64,000 nt of DNA from contig CAZQUZ010000005.1 of NCBI GenBank assembly GCA_964596675.1, positions 31,960 through 95,959 on the forward strand. The letters run 5' to 3'. Every line of letters starts with the position of its first letter. Position 1 is the first letter of the stretch. The notes beneath the pieces are model-generated. The model did not search any database. It was not told where the DNA came from and saw only the letters and a program-made list of their open reading frames with translations. The stretch comes from JAGOMW01 sp964596675. Its GTDB lineage: Bacteria > Patescibacteriota > Gracilibacteria > BD1-5 > UBA2023. Positions 31,926 to 41,849 of this stretch are shown here, one piece after another. A program made the translations under genes and the position numbers.

Positions 31926-33320
31926 ATGTCACTCGAAATGTCTACCCTCGTCTCATTCGCGAAAACCAAAGGATTCGTCTATCAGGGCTCTGAGATCTAT
32001 GGCGGTCTCGCGAACTCATGGGACTATGGTCCACTCGGTATACTCCTGAAAGAAAATATAAAAAACCTCTGGATACGAGAATTCGTCCAGAAGCGTCGTG
32101 ATATGGTCCTCCTCGATGCTGCCATCATGATGAATCCATCTGTATGGATCGCTTCTGGGCATGTCGGGTCATTCTCAGATCCACTCATGGAGTGCAAGGA
32201 CTGTCATACTCGTCATCGCGCGGATAAACTCATCGAAGAGAAGCTCGAGAAAGATAGCGCATTTCCAGTACCTCAGAACTGGGCAGGAGATAAGACATCA
32301 CTCGAAGATCTCAATAACTATATCGCCGCGGGTCATATCGAGTGTCCGAACTGCGGTGCGAAACACTGGTGAGATGTAAAAAGATTTAACCTCATGCTCT
32401 CGACGCATCAGGGTACGACCGAGGATGCTGCAGCGCTCGTGTATCTGCGTCCCGAAACTGCCCAGGGTATATTTGTAAACTTCCCGAACATCGCTCGTTC
32501 CTCTCGAAAAAAACTCCCATTCGGAGTCGCGCAGGCGGGTAAGGCATTTCGAAATGAGATCACGCCAAAAAACTTTATCTTCCGTACACGCGAGTTCGAG
32601 CAGATAGAGATAGAGTACTTCTGTAAGCCTGGGACAGATGCCGAGAATTTCGAGACATGGCTCGGAGAAGAGGAGAGATTTTTCGTAGAGGTGCTCGGAT
32701 TCGCGAGAGAAAAAGTCCGATTCGTCGAGATATCTGCCGAGGGGCTCCCACACTACTCGAAGCGAGCGGGTGATTTCGAGTATGAGTTCCCATTCGGCTG
32801 GGGAGAGATATCTACCCTCGCGAATCGTACGGACTACGACCTAAAGGCGCATATGAGTGAGTCTGGACAGGATCTCTCATACTTCGACCCATTCGATAAT
32901 ACGAAGTATGTCCCATACGTCATCGAGCCGTCTATCGGACTCTCGCGTCTCACGCTCGCAGCGATGTGTGACGCCTACGATGAGGTGACGACCGAGGAGG
33001 GGAGTCGTGTGGTGATGCGATTTGCTCCGGCCGTCGCACCGATGAAAGTCGGAGTCTATCCACTGGTAAAAAAATTCATCCCACAGGCTGAGGAGCTCTA
33101 CTCTCTCCTCTCGACGCACTTCATGTGTGACTACGATGAGGCAGGGACCATCGGGAAGCGATATGCCCGTGCCGATGAGATGGGCGTGCCATATGCTATC
33201 TGTGTCGAGCCAGAGAACTATGATGCCTGACAGGTGACTGTCCGAGACCGAGATACTGGTGAGCAAGAAACAGTAAAAATCACCGACCTCGTCGCATGGC
33301 TCCAGTCGAAGGGGTGTTAA
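31926..33320 (+). CDS. glyS: Glycyl-tRNA synthetase, single-chain (alpha2) type
   Basis: Charges tRNA-Gly, here the acceptor family for GGN and also for reassigned UGA. The 464 residues have FVYQGSEIYGGLANSWDYGPLG, the zinc-like CKDC ... CPNC pairs, RPETAQGIFVNFPNIARSSRKKLPFGVAQAGKAFRNEITP (motif 2), the motif 3 region VIEPSIGLSRL and an anticodon-binding domain. UGA-Gly at 32370 and 33228. The ATG at 31926 follows the T-box leader. The alpha2 form replaces the bacterial GlyQ/GlyS pair. Confidence 0.96.
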
Positions 33321-33337
33321 TCTTTAATTGTTCTGTT

Positions 33338-33613
33338 ATGTCATATTTTCCACAAGAAGTTTTTAGGCAAGGATTTGATTTTAGTCGAGATACTCCACTC
33401 GAACGGCACTTTAGCGTACGAAATGCTACACTTTCCACGATGTTAGGAGTGCTGGTATGAGGTGCAGTCGGTACTATATTAGAGGCTCCGGGGGCATGAG
33501 CTCTGAGTGGTGGTGCCATCCTATGATGAGTTGAATTTGTGGCAAGAAGAATGGTGTATGGATTCCATCGAGTATGGAAGGACGATGGGATGATAGTTCA
33601 GTCTGAAAGATAA
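33338..33613 (+). CDS. Small protein with glycine-rich membrane segment
   Basis: 91 residues. A glycine-zipper-like stretch at about 34-68 (LGVLVGGAVGTILEAPGAGALSGG) with three UGA-Gly within it, flanked by a polar N-terminus and a basic C-terminus. 17 bases after glyS. Not recognised. Confidence 0.55.
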
Positions 33614-33627
33614 TATAACTACTACAT

Positions 33628-34221
33628 ATGCTTCATCAATTTATCGATACTATTTTTGCATTTTTTTCGGATATGGGATACCTTGATATCTTTGTCCTTA
33701 TGGCTATGGAGTCATCGATCATACCAGTACCATCCGAACTCGTCATGCTACCTGCAGGAATCCTCGCGAGCCAGGGGCAACTCGACCCCATTTTTGCTAT
33801 TTTGGTCGGTGGCGTCGGGTCTGTGGTATGAGCACTTGCGAATTATTGGATTCTCGGATACTGGCTTGGTCGTCCATTTCTCGAAAAATATGGGAAATAT
33901 ATCCTGATCACAAAAGAGAAGTATAAAAAAACAGAAGACTTATTTCTAAAAAATGATGTACTCTATACGTTTCTCGGGCGCCTCATTCCAGTCGTGCGTC
34001 ATTTGATATCGATTCCTGCAGGGATATTTCGTATGAAGATGCGTTCATTTATCTTGATTACATTTGCCTGAGCGACACTCTGGTGTGCTGTATTGGTAAT
34101 TTTTGGTTATGTGTTTGGAGAGTCGATTATAGATATTGTAGTCGAGTATATGCATATTATAAAGTATATGGTTATCCCGATTTTGGCTCTATTTTTTTGG
34201 TGGAAGATTTTTAAGAAATAA
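33628..34221 (+). CDS. DedA/VTT-family membrane protein
   Basis: 197 residues, about five helices. Diagnostic segments: ESSIIPVPSELVMLPAG and FLGRLIPVVRHLISIPAGIFRM, the conserved F-x-R-x-x-P ... P-A-G-x-x-x-M pattern. UGA-Gly at 33829 and 34069. Family members are implicated in lipid-carrier flipping and membrane potential. Second DedA copy in the window, closer to the E. coli DedA/YqjA type than the one at 7687. Confidence 0.9.
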
Positions 34222-34223
34222 TA

Positions 34224-34253
34224 AAAAAATACCTTTCCTAAAGGTATTTTTTT
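34224..34253. terminator. Bidirectional terminator
   Basis: ATACCTTT and AAAGGTAT pair around CCT, flanked by seven A on one side and seven T on the other, between the convergent dedA and polyprenyl synthase genes. It overlaps the last bases of the latter. Confidence 0.85.
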
Positions 34254-35118
34254 ATTTTACTCGTTCTACTATATAGCTTACTATATCAGAGAATTTCGAG
34301 GTCTGGTAGGTGTTCGCAGTTTCGAGGAGTGTATATTCGAGATCCTGTAGGAGCTTCCTTGATTTTTCTATCCCCATAAATGATACGATTCATTTCCCAT
34401 TATCTTTTTGTGTATCTCACCCCATGACATCAGCACTTCACTCGTAGTCGAGTATATCGTCTCGTACCTGGAATGCACGCCCGAGGAGGAGTCCAAACCA
34501 TTTTAATTGCTCTATCGTCTGAGTATCCTCGACCCCAGCCATAGCAGCACCTATAAGGAAAGAGGCAGTAAAAAGCCTTCCTGTTTTTTCATCATGGAGT
34601 CGTATCATCTCTTTTTGATCAAGTGTGGATAGGGATTGCTTGATATCTCTGATTTGTCCACGTACCATTCCCATATCGCCGATTGCTTTCGTGATTTCGA
34701 GGATAACTTGTGGATTTTTTGCTTCAGCGAGGCACTCTATCCCCATAGTTTGGAGAGCGTCGCCTACGAGTATCGCAGTTGCTTCATCATATTTTTTCCA
34801 TACTGTCGGTTGTCCTCGCCTGAGTTCATCATTATCGAGCGAAGGGAGATCATCATGCACGAGTGAATATGCATGGATAAATTCTATGCCTATCAGGTAT
34901 TCGAGAATGACATCAGAGGGGAGTCCCATGAGTTCTTCATAGATAATCATCGATAGGATGACTCGTATGCGCTTACCTTGACCATCTACAGCATATTGGA
35001 TAGCATCTTGGAACTCTGTTTCTACAGGAGTTGCGAGCGTGTTATATCGTTTGCTGAAATAGTCTGTAATAGCAGAATCTACCTTGATCCGATATGTATC
35101 GTACCAGTCTTGTATCAT
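34252..35118 (-). CDS. ispA: Polyprenyl diphosphate synthase (IspA-like, short chain)
   Basis: Condenses isopentenyl diphosphate with allylic diphosphates to farnesyl or geranylgeranyl diphosphate, the primer for undecaprenyl diphosphate. The 288 residues contain GQGKRIRVILS, the first Asp-rich motif (HDDLPSLDNDELRRG) and the second, DDILDYEG, where the Gly is UGA. Two residues between the first Asp pair and the next Asp cluster, as in bacterial FPP/GGPP synthases. uppS lies 62 bases upstream on the same strand. Chain length cannot be settled. Confidence 0.92.
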
Positions 35119-35180
35119 AAGAACATGTTATTAGTGGTATCATATCATGTTTTAGGGAAAAATGCAATTTTTCACACTTT

Positions 35181-35858
35181 CTATTTTCCATATTTTCTTT
35201 CTCGTACCTGAAATCATTCTATCGCTTCTTTGATATCTGCTTCAGAAAAATCAGGCCAATTTTTTTCTATAAAAGCGTACTCAGTATATGGAGACTGAAA
35301 AAGAAAAAATCCCGAATGCCGCATGTGTCCACCAGTACGGATGATGAGGTCTATCGGTGGGAATCTCCCTGTTTCTAAGTATCATAAGATATCATCTGTG
35401 GTGATGGTATCTACTTTTCATATATCTGCCATAAGTGCTGTCACAGCCCGAGCGATTTCCTCTTGTCCTCCATATCCTATGGCGATGATAGCAGTCATAG
35501 CTGAGTTATTTTCAGTCATGAGCTCGGCTTTCTTCATATTTTTGACACATCTATCAGGGAGGAGTGATCTATCTCCGATACAGATGATGCGTATATTTTC
35601 TTTTGTGGCAGCTTTGGCGATGTCGAGGATTCATCGTGTCAGGAGGCTGAAGAGATAGTCTACTTCTTCTGGCGACCGCTTTTTGATATTATCATCTGAG
35701 AGTGCCCAGAAGCTCGCATAGGGGATGCTCATATGTTTCGTGGCGATGATGATTTTTTTAGCTGTTTCATAGCCTTTTCGGTGTCATTCGAGGGAGGGAA
35801 GATTATGTGTCTTTGCCCATGTACGATTTCCGTCCATGATATATCCGATATGTTGCAT
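35181..35858 (-). CDS. uppS: Undecaprenyl diphosphate synthase (cis-prenyltransferase)
   Basis: Extends farnesyl diphosphate to undecaprenyl diphosphate, the lipid carrier for peptidoglycan and surface glycans. The 225 residues begin MQHIGYIMDGNRTWA (catalytic Asp in MDGNR) and end with DLIIRTGGHMRHSGFFLFQSPYTEY, the family signature, with HSG replacing the common SNF. Five UGA-Gly, for example EGHRKGYE. It works with the polyprenyl synthase just downstream and supplies the WecA/TagO enzyme. Confidence 0.94.
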
Positions 35859-35910
35859 AGGATTTTTTTACGTAACTCCCGAGAGTATAGGAAAATTTTT
35901 ATAAACATCA

Positions 35911-35940
35911 AAAAAATCCCCTATTGCTAGAGGATTTTTT
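35911..35940 (-). terminator. Hairpin terminator after the RRM gene
   Basis: Six A, TCCCCTA, TTGC, TAGAGGA, six T: a near-perfect hairpin with one C-A mismatch, between the RRM gene and uppS. Confidence 0.75.
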
Positions 35941-35954
35941 CTGAAAGTATGCGA

Positions 35955-36221
35955 TTATCGCTCTTCACGAGGGCGAGCTTCGTTTACCACGAGCTGGCGA
36001 CCCATTACTTCGCGACCATTCATTGCTTCGATGATCTTCTCGATATCAGCCTCATCAGCATCTACGAAAAGAAAACCTTTTTTACGACCAGTTTCACGAT
36101 CGATAGGCCAGAAAAAATCAACGAGTGGTGCAACTTCTTCGAAGATTGCGCGAAGCTCTTCAGCTTCGATACGGAATGGGACATTACCTACGAAGAGGCG
36201 TTTTGTAGAACCGGTACTCAT
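35955..36221 (-). CDS. RNA-binding protein, single RRM domain
   Basis: 88 residues forming one RNA recognition motif, with RNP2 RLFVGNVPF (8-16) and RNP1 KKGFLFVDA (about 48-56), and a short Arg/Glu tail. Bacterial single-RRM proteins bind single-stranded RNA and often help in cold. I took the ATG at 36219-36221, giving the usual short N-terminus. No UGA codon. Flanked by its own terminator. Confidence 0.92.
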   Translation of the reverse strand: MSTGSTKRLFVGNVPFRIEAEELRAIFEEVAPLVDFFWPIDRETGRKKGFLFVDADEADIEKIIEAMNGREVMGRQLVVNEARPREER

Positions 36222-36346
36222 ACGAGAAAAAGAGTAGAAAATAAATTGCCGAGACCGCTCTTTGACTTTTATGAGCACAAAAAGGATACAATTCGACACT
36301 CACATTATACGACTATTTTATCGAAAGCAAATTAATTTTTATTCGC

Positions 36347-37462
36347 TTAGTCTACGTAGATATACCCATCGATGCTTGCATCATTTTTTGCTATTTTACG
36401 TATAGTCACTTCATTTATACGTCTATAGTTCATATCTTTCACGATAATGTGATCCTCTGTGACGTCAGCGACGATACCGACATGCCCGTAGTATCGATTA
36501 TACCCTCGTCCTGTGAATTGTACGATAGCTCCTGGGATGGCTTTTTGTCCAGTCTTTGCACCTGCTGCTTTTGCATTTCGCATCCATGCATTTGCATTTC
36601 ATCTCCATGTGACAGTCTTATTCTGGGCGACATACCAGGTACAGTTGCCCCATGCGAATCCGCGAGAAAGACCAGTATATTTTATTGTATAGCGAGATTT
36701 AAGCCCAGTAGTACTATCTACGACTGTGGGTTTAGTGTTTGGCGTTGGGGTCGGTATAGGGGTGATTTTCGTAGCTGGTTTTTCTCCGGGTTTTGGTGTA
36801 GTGGTATTTTTTGCTATTTTCGGAGCTGCTCATGGTATCATGAGTTCCATACCTTTTCGGATAGAGGCAGCATTTTTGAGTCCATTGACTCGTACGATAT
36901 CATCAGCATCGACAGAGTAGAGTCGAGAGATCTCGGAAATCGTATCACCACTAGCGACTTTATGTACTACTCCAGATACTGGAGGTATGCGAAGAGTCGT
37001 ACCGACACTGAGGGTATCATCTGCTGATAAGTCATTGGCCCATAGTATCGTGTCTGTACTCACTCCATATTTTTTCGCGATACTACTGAGAGTATCACCA
37101 GCAGCGATCGTATATGCCTTTGCTCGTTCACTCGAATTCTTCTCTTCGGATGGTGGGATTTTCTTCGTCACAGAAGATACCGTATCGAAGTCGGTACTGA
37201 CGAGTCCAGATTTATTGATATAGCTTCCTTCAGTTCCCCCATCTCACTCATACGCTGTGATGATCGTCGTCTCATCATAATCGCCAGCTCGAGCCTCATA
37301 GTCAGAGCCTATGACAGAAAGAGATGGATATATCGGAAGTATGATGATTACTGCGAGAGTAAACCATCTAAAATTCCGAAACGATTCCCATGCAGAATAT
37401 ACCTTTTGGTTATTTCTGATAGCACGCTTTATACGCGCTTGGGTATTGAGGTTTGGAGTCAT
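36347..37462 (-). CDS. Peptidoglycan hydrolase with two LysM domains and CHAP domain
   Basis: 371 residues. A membrane anchor or signal at about 32-52; two LysM repeats (YTIAAGDTLSSIAKKYGV and HKVASGDTISEISRLYSV); a Thr/Pro/Lys linker; then a CHAP amidase/endopeptidase domain with GNCTWYVA (catalytic Cys), NAxxW and GHVGIV (catalytic His). Exported and cell-wall bound, it would cleave the peptide part of peptidoglycan during growth. UGA-Gly at 37244 and 36830. The next gene upstream is rplU. Confidence 0.93.
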
Positions 37463-37519
37463 TCATTGGTTTTAGGAATAAACGTCGTATACCAATTCTC
37501 ATAGAGAGAACATGATATA

Positions 37520-37831
37520 CTATGCTATCGCCGATACCTGAAGAGTTGTGCGGTGTGCGCGGAAACCATATGTTCTCATATGACGTTTTTTCGCTATCAT
37601 CTTAAATACACGGATTTTATCAGCCTTGAACTGATCGACAACAGTGAGTGTAACTTTTGATCCCTCGACTGTAGGAGTACCGATCTTTACAGATTTTCCC
37701 TCTGCATCTGAGATGAGAAGTGCTGCGAGTTCGAGCTTTGCTCCGATTTCGAGATTCTGATGATCGACCTCGATAACTTGGTCTTTTTCTACTGTATACT
37801 GCTTGCCGCCGATTTCTATAACTGCTATCAT
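37520..37831 (-). CDS. rplU: 50S ribosomal protein L21
   Basis: 103 residues, the normal length: MIAVIEIGGKQYTVEKDQVIEV, then KADKIRVFKMIAKKRHMRTYGFRAHRT, the conserved C-terminal RNA-binding loop. No UGA codon. No rpmA (L27) follows, although the two are adjacent in most bacteria; instead a LysM-CHAP gene is next. Confidence 0.95.
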   Translation of the reverse strand: MIAVIEIGGKQYTVEKDQVIEVDHQNLEIGAKLELAALLISDAEGKSVKIGTPTVEGSKVTLTVVDQFKADKIRVFKMIAKKRHMRTYGFRAHRTTLQVSAIA

Positions 37832-37959
37832 ATGAAAAAAATGTTATGCTCATATGAGGGTCTACATGGGTAGAACTTAGTGGACCTCATAACGAAGCGA
37901 GATAAATATGGATTCGGATCCAAGAAGAAAAAACAATATATGTATTCTCTTCTCGAACA
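37832..37959 (-). promoter_or_regulatory. rplU leader, possible r-protein autoregulatory element
   Basis: About 130 bases between the predicted start of transcription and the ATG, unusually long in this genome. On the minus strand it includes GAGGTCCACT and GTAGACCCTC arms that can form a hairpin close to the ATG. L21 leaders are known elsewhere, but I cannot show homology. Confidence 0.35.
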
Positions 37960-37965
37960 CGAAAT

Positions 37966-37993
37966 AGTATAATCAGGGAAGAAAAACTGTCGA
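37966..37993 (-). promoter_or_regulatory. Promoter of rplU
   Basis: On the minus strand TCGACA (37988-37993), 16 bp, TATACT (37966-37971). It ends 20 bases outside the left direct repeat of the mobile element, so integration left it intact. Confidence 0.55.
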
Positions 37994-38013
37994 GAAAAAC
38001 AGCTTGACACTGC

Positions 38014-38144
38014 ATGGCTGGGGTACTAGGATTCGAACGCTCTCCGGCGCGTTCGCCTCTCCTCGCTTTCGAAATGCCTTTGAGCATTTCTCATGAATCG
38101 CTCGGATTCGAATCCTCGGAGTTTTATAAAAAACATTATGGCTG
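38014..38144. repeat. Left 131-bp direct repeat (attachment site) of integrated element
   Basis: Matches 51057-51187 over 131 bp with two mismatches. Its first 24 bases after the A (38015-38038) are the 3' end of tRNA-Gln including CCA, and its last seven (ATGGCTG) repeat the beginning. Inside are several palindromes (GGATTCGAATCC; AAATG and CATTT arms around a small loop; GGCG/CGCC). These are features of a recombinase attachment site derived from a tRNA gene. Confidence 0.9.
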
Positions 38145-38323
38145 AACTACGGGGTCGGTGTTAGAACTTTTTGTGCGAGCACTAAAAACTGATACTGTGT
38201 CAGAACTCCGCAGAATATATGAAAACTCTTAAAAAAGTCAAACTTAATTTTCGTCAAGGAGACACATTATCCCATATAAGAAACAGTATTCTTATATCAT
38301 TAAGTTCCATTTTAGTGATGATG

Positions 38324-39295
38324 TTACATGACTTCATGTGCTATAAGATACGCGATATACGCCGTATAGCACAATACGAGTAATACTCCCTCTTTTCTTC
38401 AAATGGTATTTCTTGTCCAGATAAATGAGAGAAGGAGCAAAAGAATAGGTGCGAATATAGCAACCATTAGGTCAGTATATGAGGCATTCAAAAATGGTAG
38501 CGGGGCAATAATTGCGGAAGTCCCAAGAATTACTAAAATATTCATAATATTTGAACCAACTACATTTCAAATAGCAATATCTGGATTTCACCTTCTTGCC
38601 GCGATTATTGAGGTCGCAAGTTCTGGCATACTTGTTCCAATAGCAACAACAGTAAGTCCAATAATTGCCTGCGACAATCAGAAGAACTTTGCTATATTTA
38701 CAGCACCATCTACGAGGATTTTTCATCCTATAAACAATACAAGTATTCCTCCAGCTATCCATAAAGTTGCTTTCCATGGTGATATGATCTTTTCAACCTT
38801 TTCGCTTTCATCAGGAATAAAGTTATTGTGTTTTACTGAATAGACTATATAAGCAATAGCGGCACTCAATAATATAATACCGTCTACTCGACCAATCGTA
38901 TTATTCGAAGCACCGTCAAGAAATGTATCACTTACAAGAATAAGAAAGAGGAAACTGGTAAGTATGACTATGGGGAGGTCAAAAAATCTTGTCGTCCGCG
39001 ATAGAATAATAGGCGATATGCAGGCACTTACTCCAAGAATAAGGAGAACGTTAGCAATATTTGAGCCTAATACGTTTCAGATAGCAATTTCAGTATTTCA
39101 AGAAATACTTGCCAGTATGGATACAATCAATTCTGGCATACTTGTTCCAACTGCCACGATAGTGAGCCCAATAATTGCTTGTGATATTCAAAACTTCTTT
39201 GCAATGGATACAGAACCATCTACGAGAACATTCCCTCAGAAAGTTAAAAGTATGAGACCAAAAATGACGGCGATACATGAGAGTAAGATTTCCAT
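38324..39295 (-). CDS. Ca2+/Na+ : cation antiporter (CaCA family, YrbG-like)
   Basis: 323 residues with ten hydrophobic helices in two homologous halves. Each half has the alpha-repeat signature: GTSMPELIVSI ... GNVLGSNIANVLLILG and GTSMPELATSI ... GNVVGSNIMNILVILG. This is the ion-binding core of CaCA exchangers, which swap Ca2+ for Na+ or H+. At least eight Gly are UGA, including those in the G-N-V segments. Fifteen bases downstream of the ATP-grasp gene on the same strand. Confidence 0.95.
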
Positions 39296-39310
39296 GATAG
39301 TAATCTGGAC

Positions 39311-40291
39311 TTAAAGTTTAAAAAGTTTTTTGAGGATTTCCCTTCCGCTATTTATAGAGGTAAGTTCCCTATCTCAACCAATTCAAGGAGTTCAATTTAC
39401 TTCGAGAATAACTCCACCGACTTCTTCGAGTGGTTTTGTGAAGTCAGTCGTGAGAATATCTACTCAACAAATAGAAAGGTTTAATTTATTCGCAACATCA
39501 ATACAAAGCTTTTTGATATCCTCATGAAGAATATGTGTCATATCTTTCGCTGTTCCTCACGTTCCCATATTAGAGTTTCAACGGAGCTGCAGTTCCATCC
39601 CAGCTGGAAGAATGCTATTTAGAGTGTATCATTTTTTCTGTATATAATCAACTAATTCATTATCTGAACGAATAAAAGAAAGCGGGGCATAATAATCCTC
39701 TTTTCTGAGGGGATTATTGGCATTTTCATAATCTATAAGCTGTCCAATTGTCGAATATCCATTTCATATTACCGATGGAGGAACTCGATTATAGGCAACA
39801 ATAACCTCTCCTAGTACCACTAATACACGACATTCATCTCACGCAACTTGTTCTTGAATAATCATTTTCGGATATGTTGAAAATGAGGCATCAAGTTTTT
39901 TTTGAAGTTCTGGAACGTTTATAATATTCATACATACTCCATTTCCATGAGCCTCATCAATTGGCTTAATGATAACAGGGAAATGAAAATCAGAAAGTTT
40001 TGACCAATCAAAGTTCGCAAACTCATGGTCATAGATATAGAGAGTTTTAGGAATAGGTATTCCATATTTATTTAAGAGCGAATACGTGAGCTCTTTATCA
40101 TCCGATATTTTCTCACCGAGAGAAGTATTTCCTCAAAAGTCAGTACTCTTAAAAAGTACTTCTTTGTTTTGAGATTTTACTAAAAACAAGTTCTTTTCTG
40201 GAATAAGGACATCAACTTTTAGTCATAGTTTTTCTGCCTCTTCTTTGAGGACTTGTGATGATATAGACCAGTAGGTCATCGGTTTAGACAT
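39311..40291 (-). CDS. ATP-grasp ligase (RimK/cyanophycin synthetase-like)
   Basis: 326 residues. Shows the ATP-grasp nucleotide and metal sites: FPVIIKPIDEAHGNGV (Lys and Gly-rich loop), IQEQVAGDECRVLVV, and VDILTTDF ... VILEVNGTPGIGGD. It would join a carboxylate to an amino group with ATP via an acyl phosphate, as RimK-type amidoligases do. Ten or so UGA-Gly. Between the exchanger and the 7-TM gene. The ligated substrate is unknown. Confidence 0.85.
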
Positions 40292-40318
40292 AATTATAGC
40301 TTAGCAATTAAATAACAT

Positions 40319-41830
40319 CTATTCTTCCTCTTCATTGAGTTTCCGAAGGAGTGGAGAAAATCGGAAATATTCAAAAAGCTGGAGTCACATATAACGACCT
40401 ACAAGTATATTGAGAAATACAACAAGAATAATAATATCTGGATAAGAAATAAGAAAGTATTGAAGTGTTTTATACTCTACCATTTGATAAATAATAAATG
40501 TAATAATCGCATATTGAAAGACATCAAGCAATCCACTTGGTGAAAAAAGCTTTATATCTTCCTGAAAAATCTTATCTGCAAGAATAATGGTAATGAAGAG
40601 TGGAAATATAATGAGAACATTATCAAATATAGAGTACCGTATAATAGATAGTTCGAAAAAATTATCTACTCAAAGAATAAAAAGGAAGAGAGCGATATAG
40701 AGACTAATAAGAAGTGATCTTTTTGCGTGGAGTAAAAGATGAACTCTCTTACTGAAGATATTGACGAGAGTGATAGCAATAAATCCAATACCTATAAATA
40801 AAAGAGCAGATAATCAAAGTGATGAAATCGTTATTGCAAAAAGTATAGGATAATAGATGCCGAAAACATTAAATCATACTACTTGTTTCAGAAAGTTCAG
40901 AACAAGTACTACGAGAGTAAGTGAGAGCAGAAAGGCGATAAGTTGATATGAGAACCCTGAATATGCAAGAAACTCAAGAAAGCCACTTAAGCTATATATC
41001 TTCTTTGACTTCTCATATGAGAGGACTTGTCAGATATCATATTCACTCTCTTTCGTTGTTGCAGCACGAGTGAGGAGTACATACAGTTGGTCTTCGGATA
41101 TAAGAACCACTTTTTTCGCTCATAACTGGGAAAGAGGAAAAGCAATCACTTTTGAGAGAAATGAACGTGAATACTCTGAGATAATATATATTTGTTTCTT
41201 TGAGAAATTAAGTTCTTTGGTTTTTTGGAGCTTCACTATATCTGAGAAAAATCAGAGAACATCAGTACCTCAAACAACGAGGATATCACTTTGGTCAATA
41301 TCGTTCCATATATCTATGGCATTCTCAGCTTGAGATAAGCTGTTCTTTTGAGTGTAATTTTTATAAAGAATGTTATTCTTTTCAAAAATATCACGTATTC
41401 CAGTATCTACTCCTTTTCGTTCAGTTCAAATATAAGTAAATATTGAAGCATACACTCGTATTTCTTTTTCTATATTTCATTCACAACCCTGAAAACTTCA
41501 TCAAATATTTGCCTCCAAACTTACTATTCAAGGAGTAGTAAAATATCGAAGATATTTTTCCCTATCCCGTATTGTTTCAACAACCTTTTTATCTCTTCGG
41601 AGAGTATAGACCACTCCTGAACTAAAATCCACATTCCCACTCCCCGTAGATACAATTTGGTACTCATGTGTTGAGTCAACCTTTACTTCACTTGGTCATT
41701 CAAGAAGAAAAATAGTGGAACACATCGTAGGTTCTCTTTGAATGATTTCACCACTTTCCGCATGCATTATCTCTATGGGAAGTAGGAGTGAAAGCAAGGA
41801 AATTGCAAGTTTTTCTATAATTTTTTTCAT
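40319..41830 (-). CDS. Exported 7-TM membrane protein, amidoligase-operon type
   Basis: 503 residues. N-terminal signal (MKKIIEKLAISLLSLLLPIEIMHA), an extracytoplasmic domain of about 230 residues, then seven hydrophobic helices and an acidic tail (RKLNEEEE). Size, order and position beside ATP-grasp genes resemble the 7-TM proteins (UUP1/7TM-transglutaminase type) of amidoligase operons, but I see no clear transglutaminase motif. About fifteen UGA-Gly. Confidence 0.7.
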
Positions 41831-41849
41831 AAGTGAAGGTTCTTAGGAA

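Noticed and set aside
37887..38087. Minus-strand frame across the left direct repeat
   Set aside because: It runs from attachment-site DNA into the rplU promoter and leader; composition is not protein-like.
38458..39278. Repeated sequence around GTSMPE and GSN segments as a tandem DNA repeat
   Set aside because: These are the two homologous halves of the CaCA exchanger, an ancient protein duplication.
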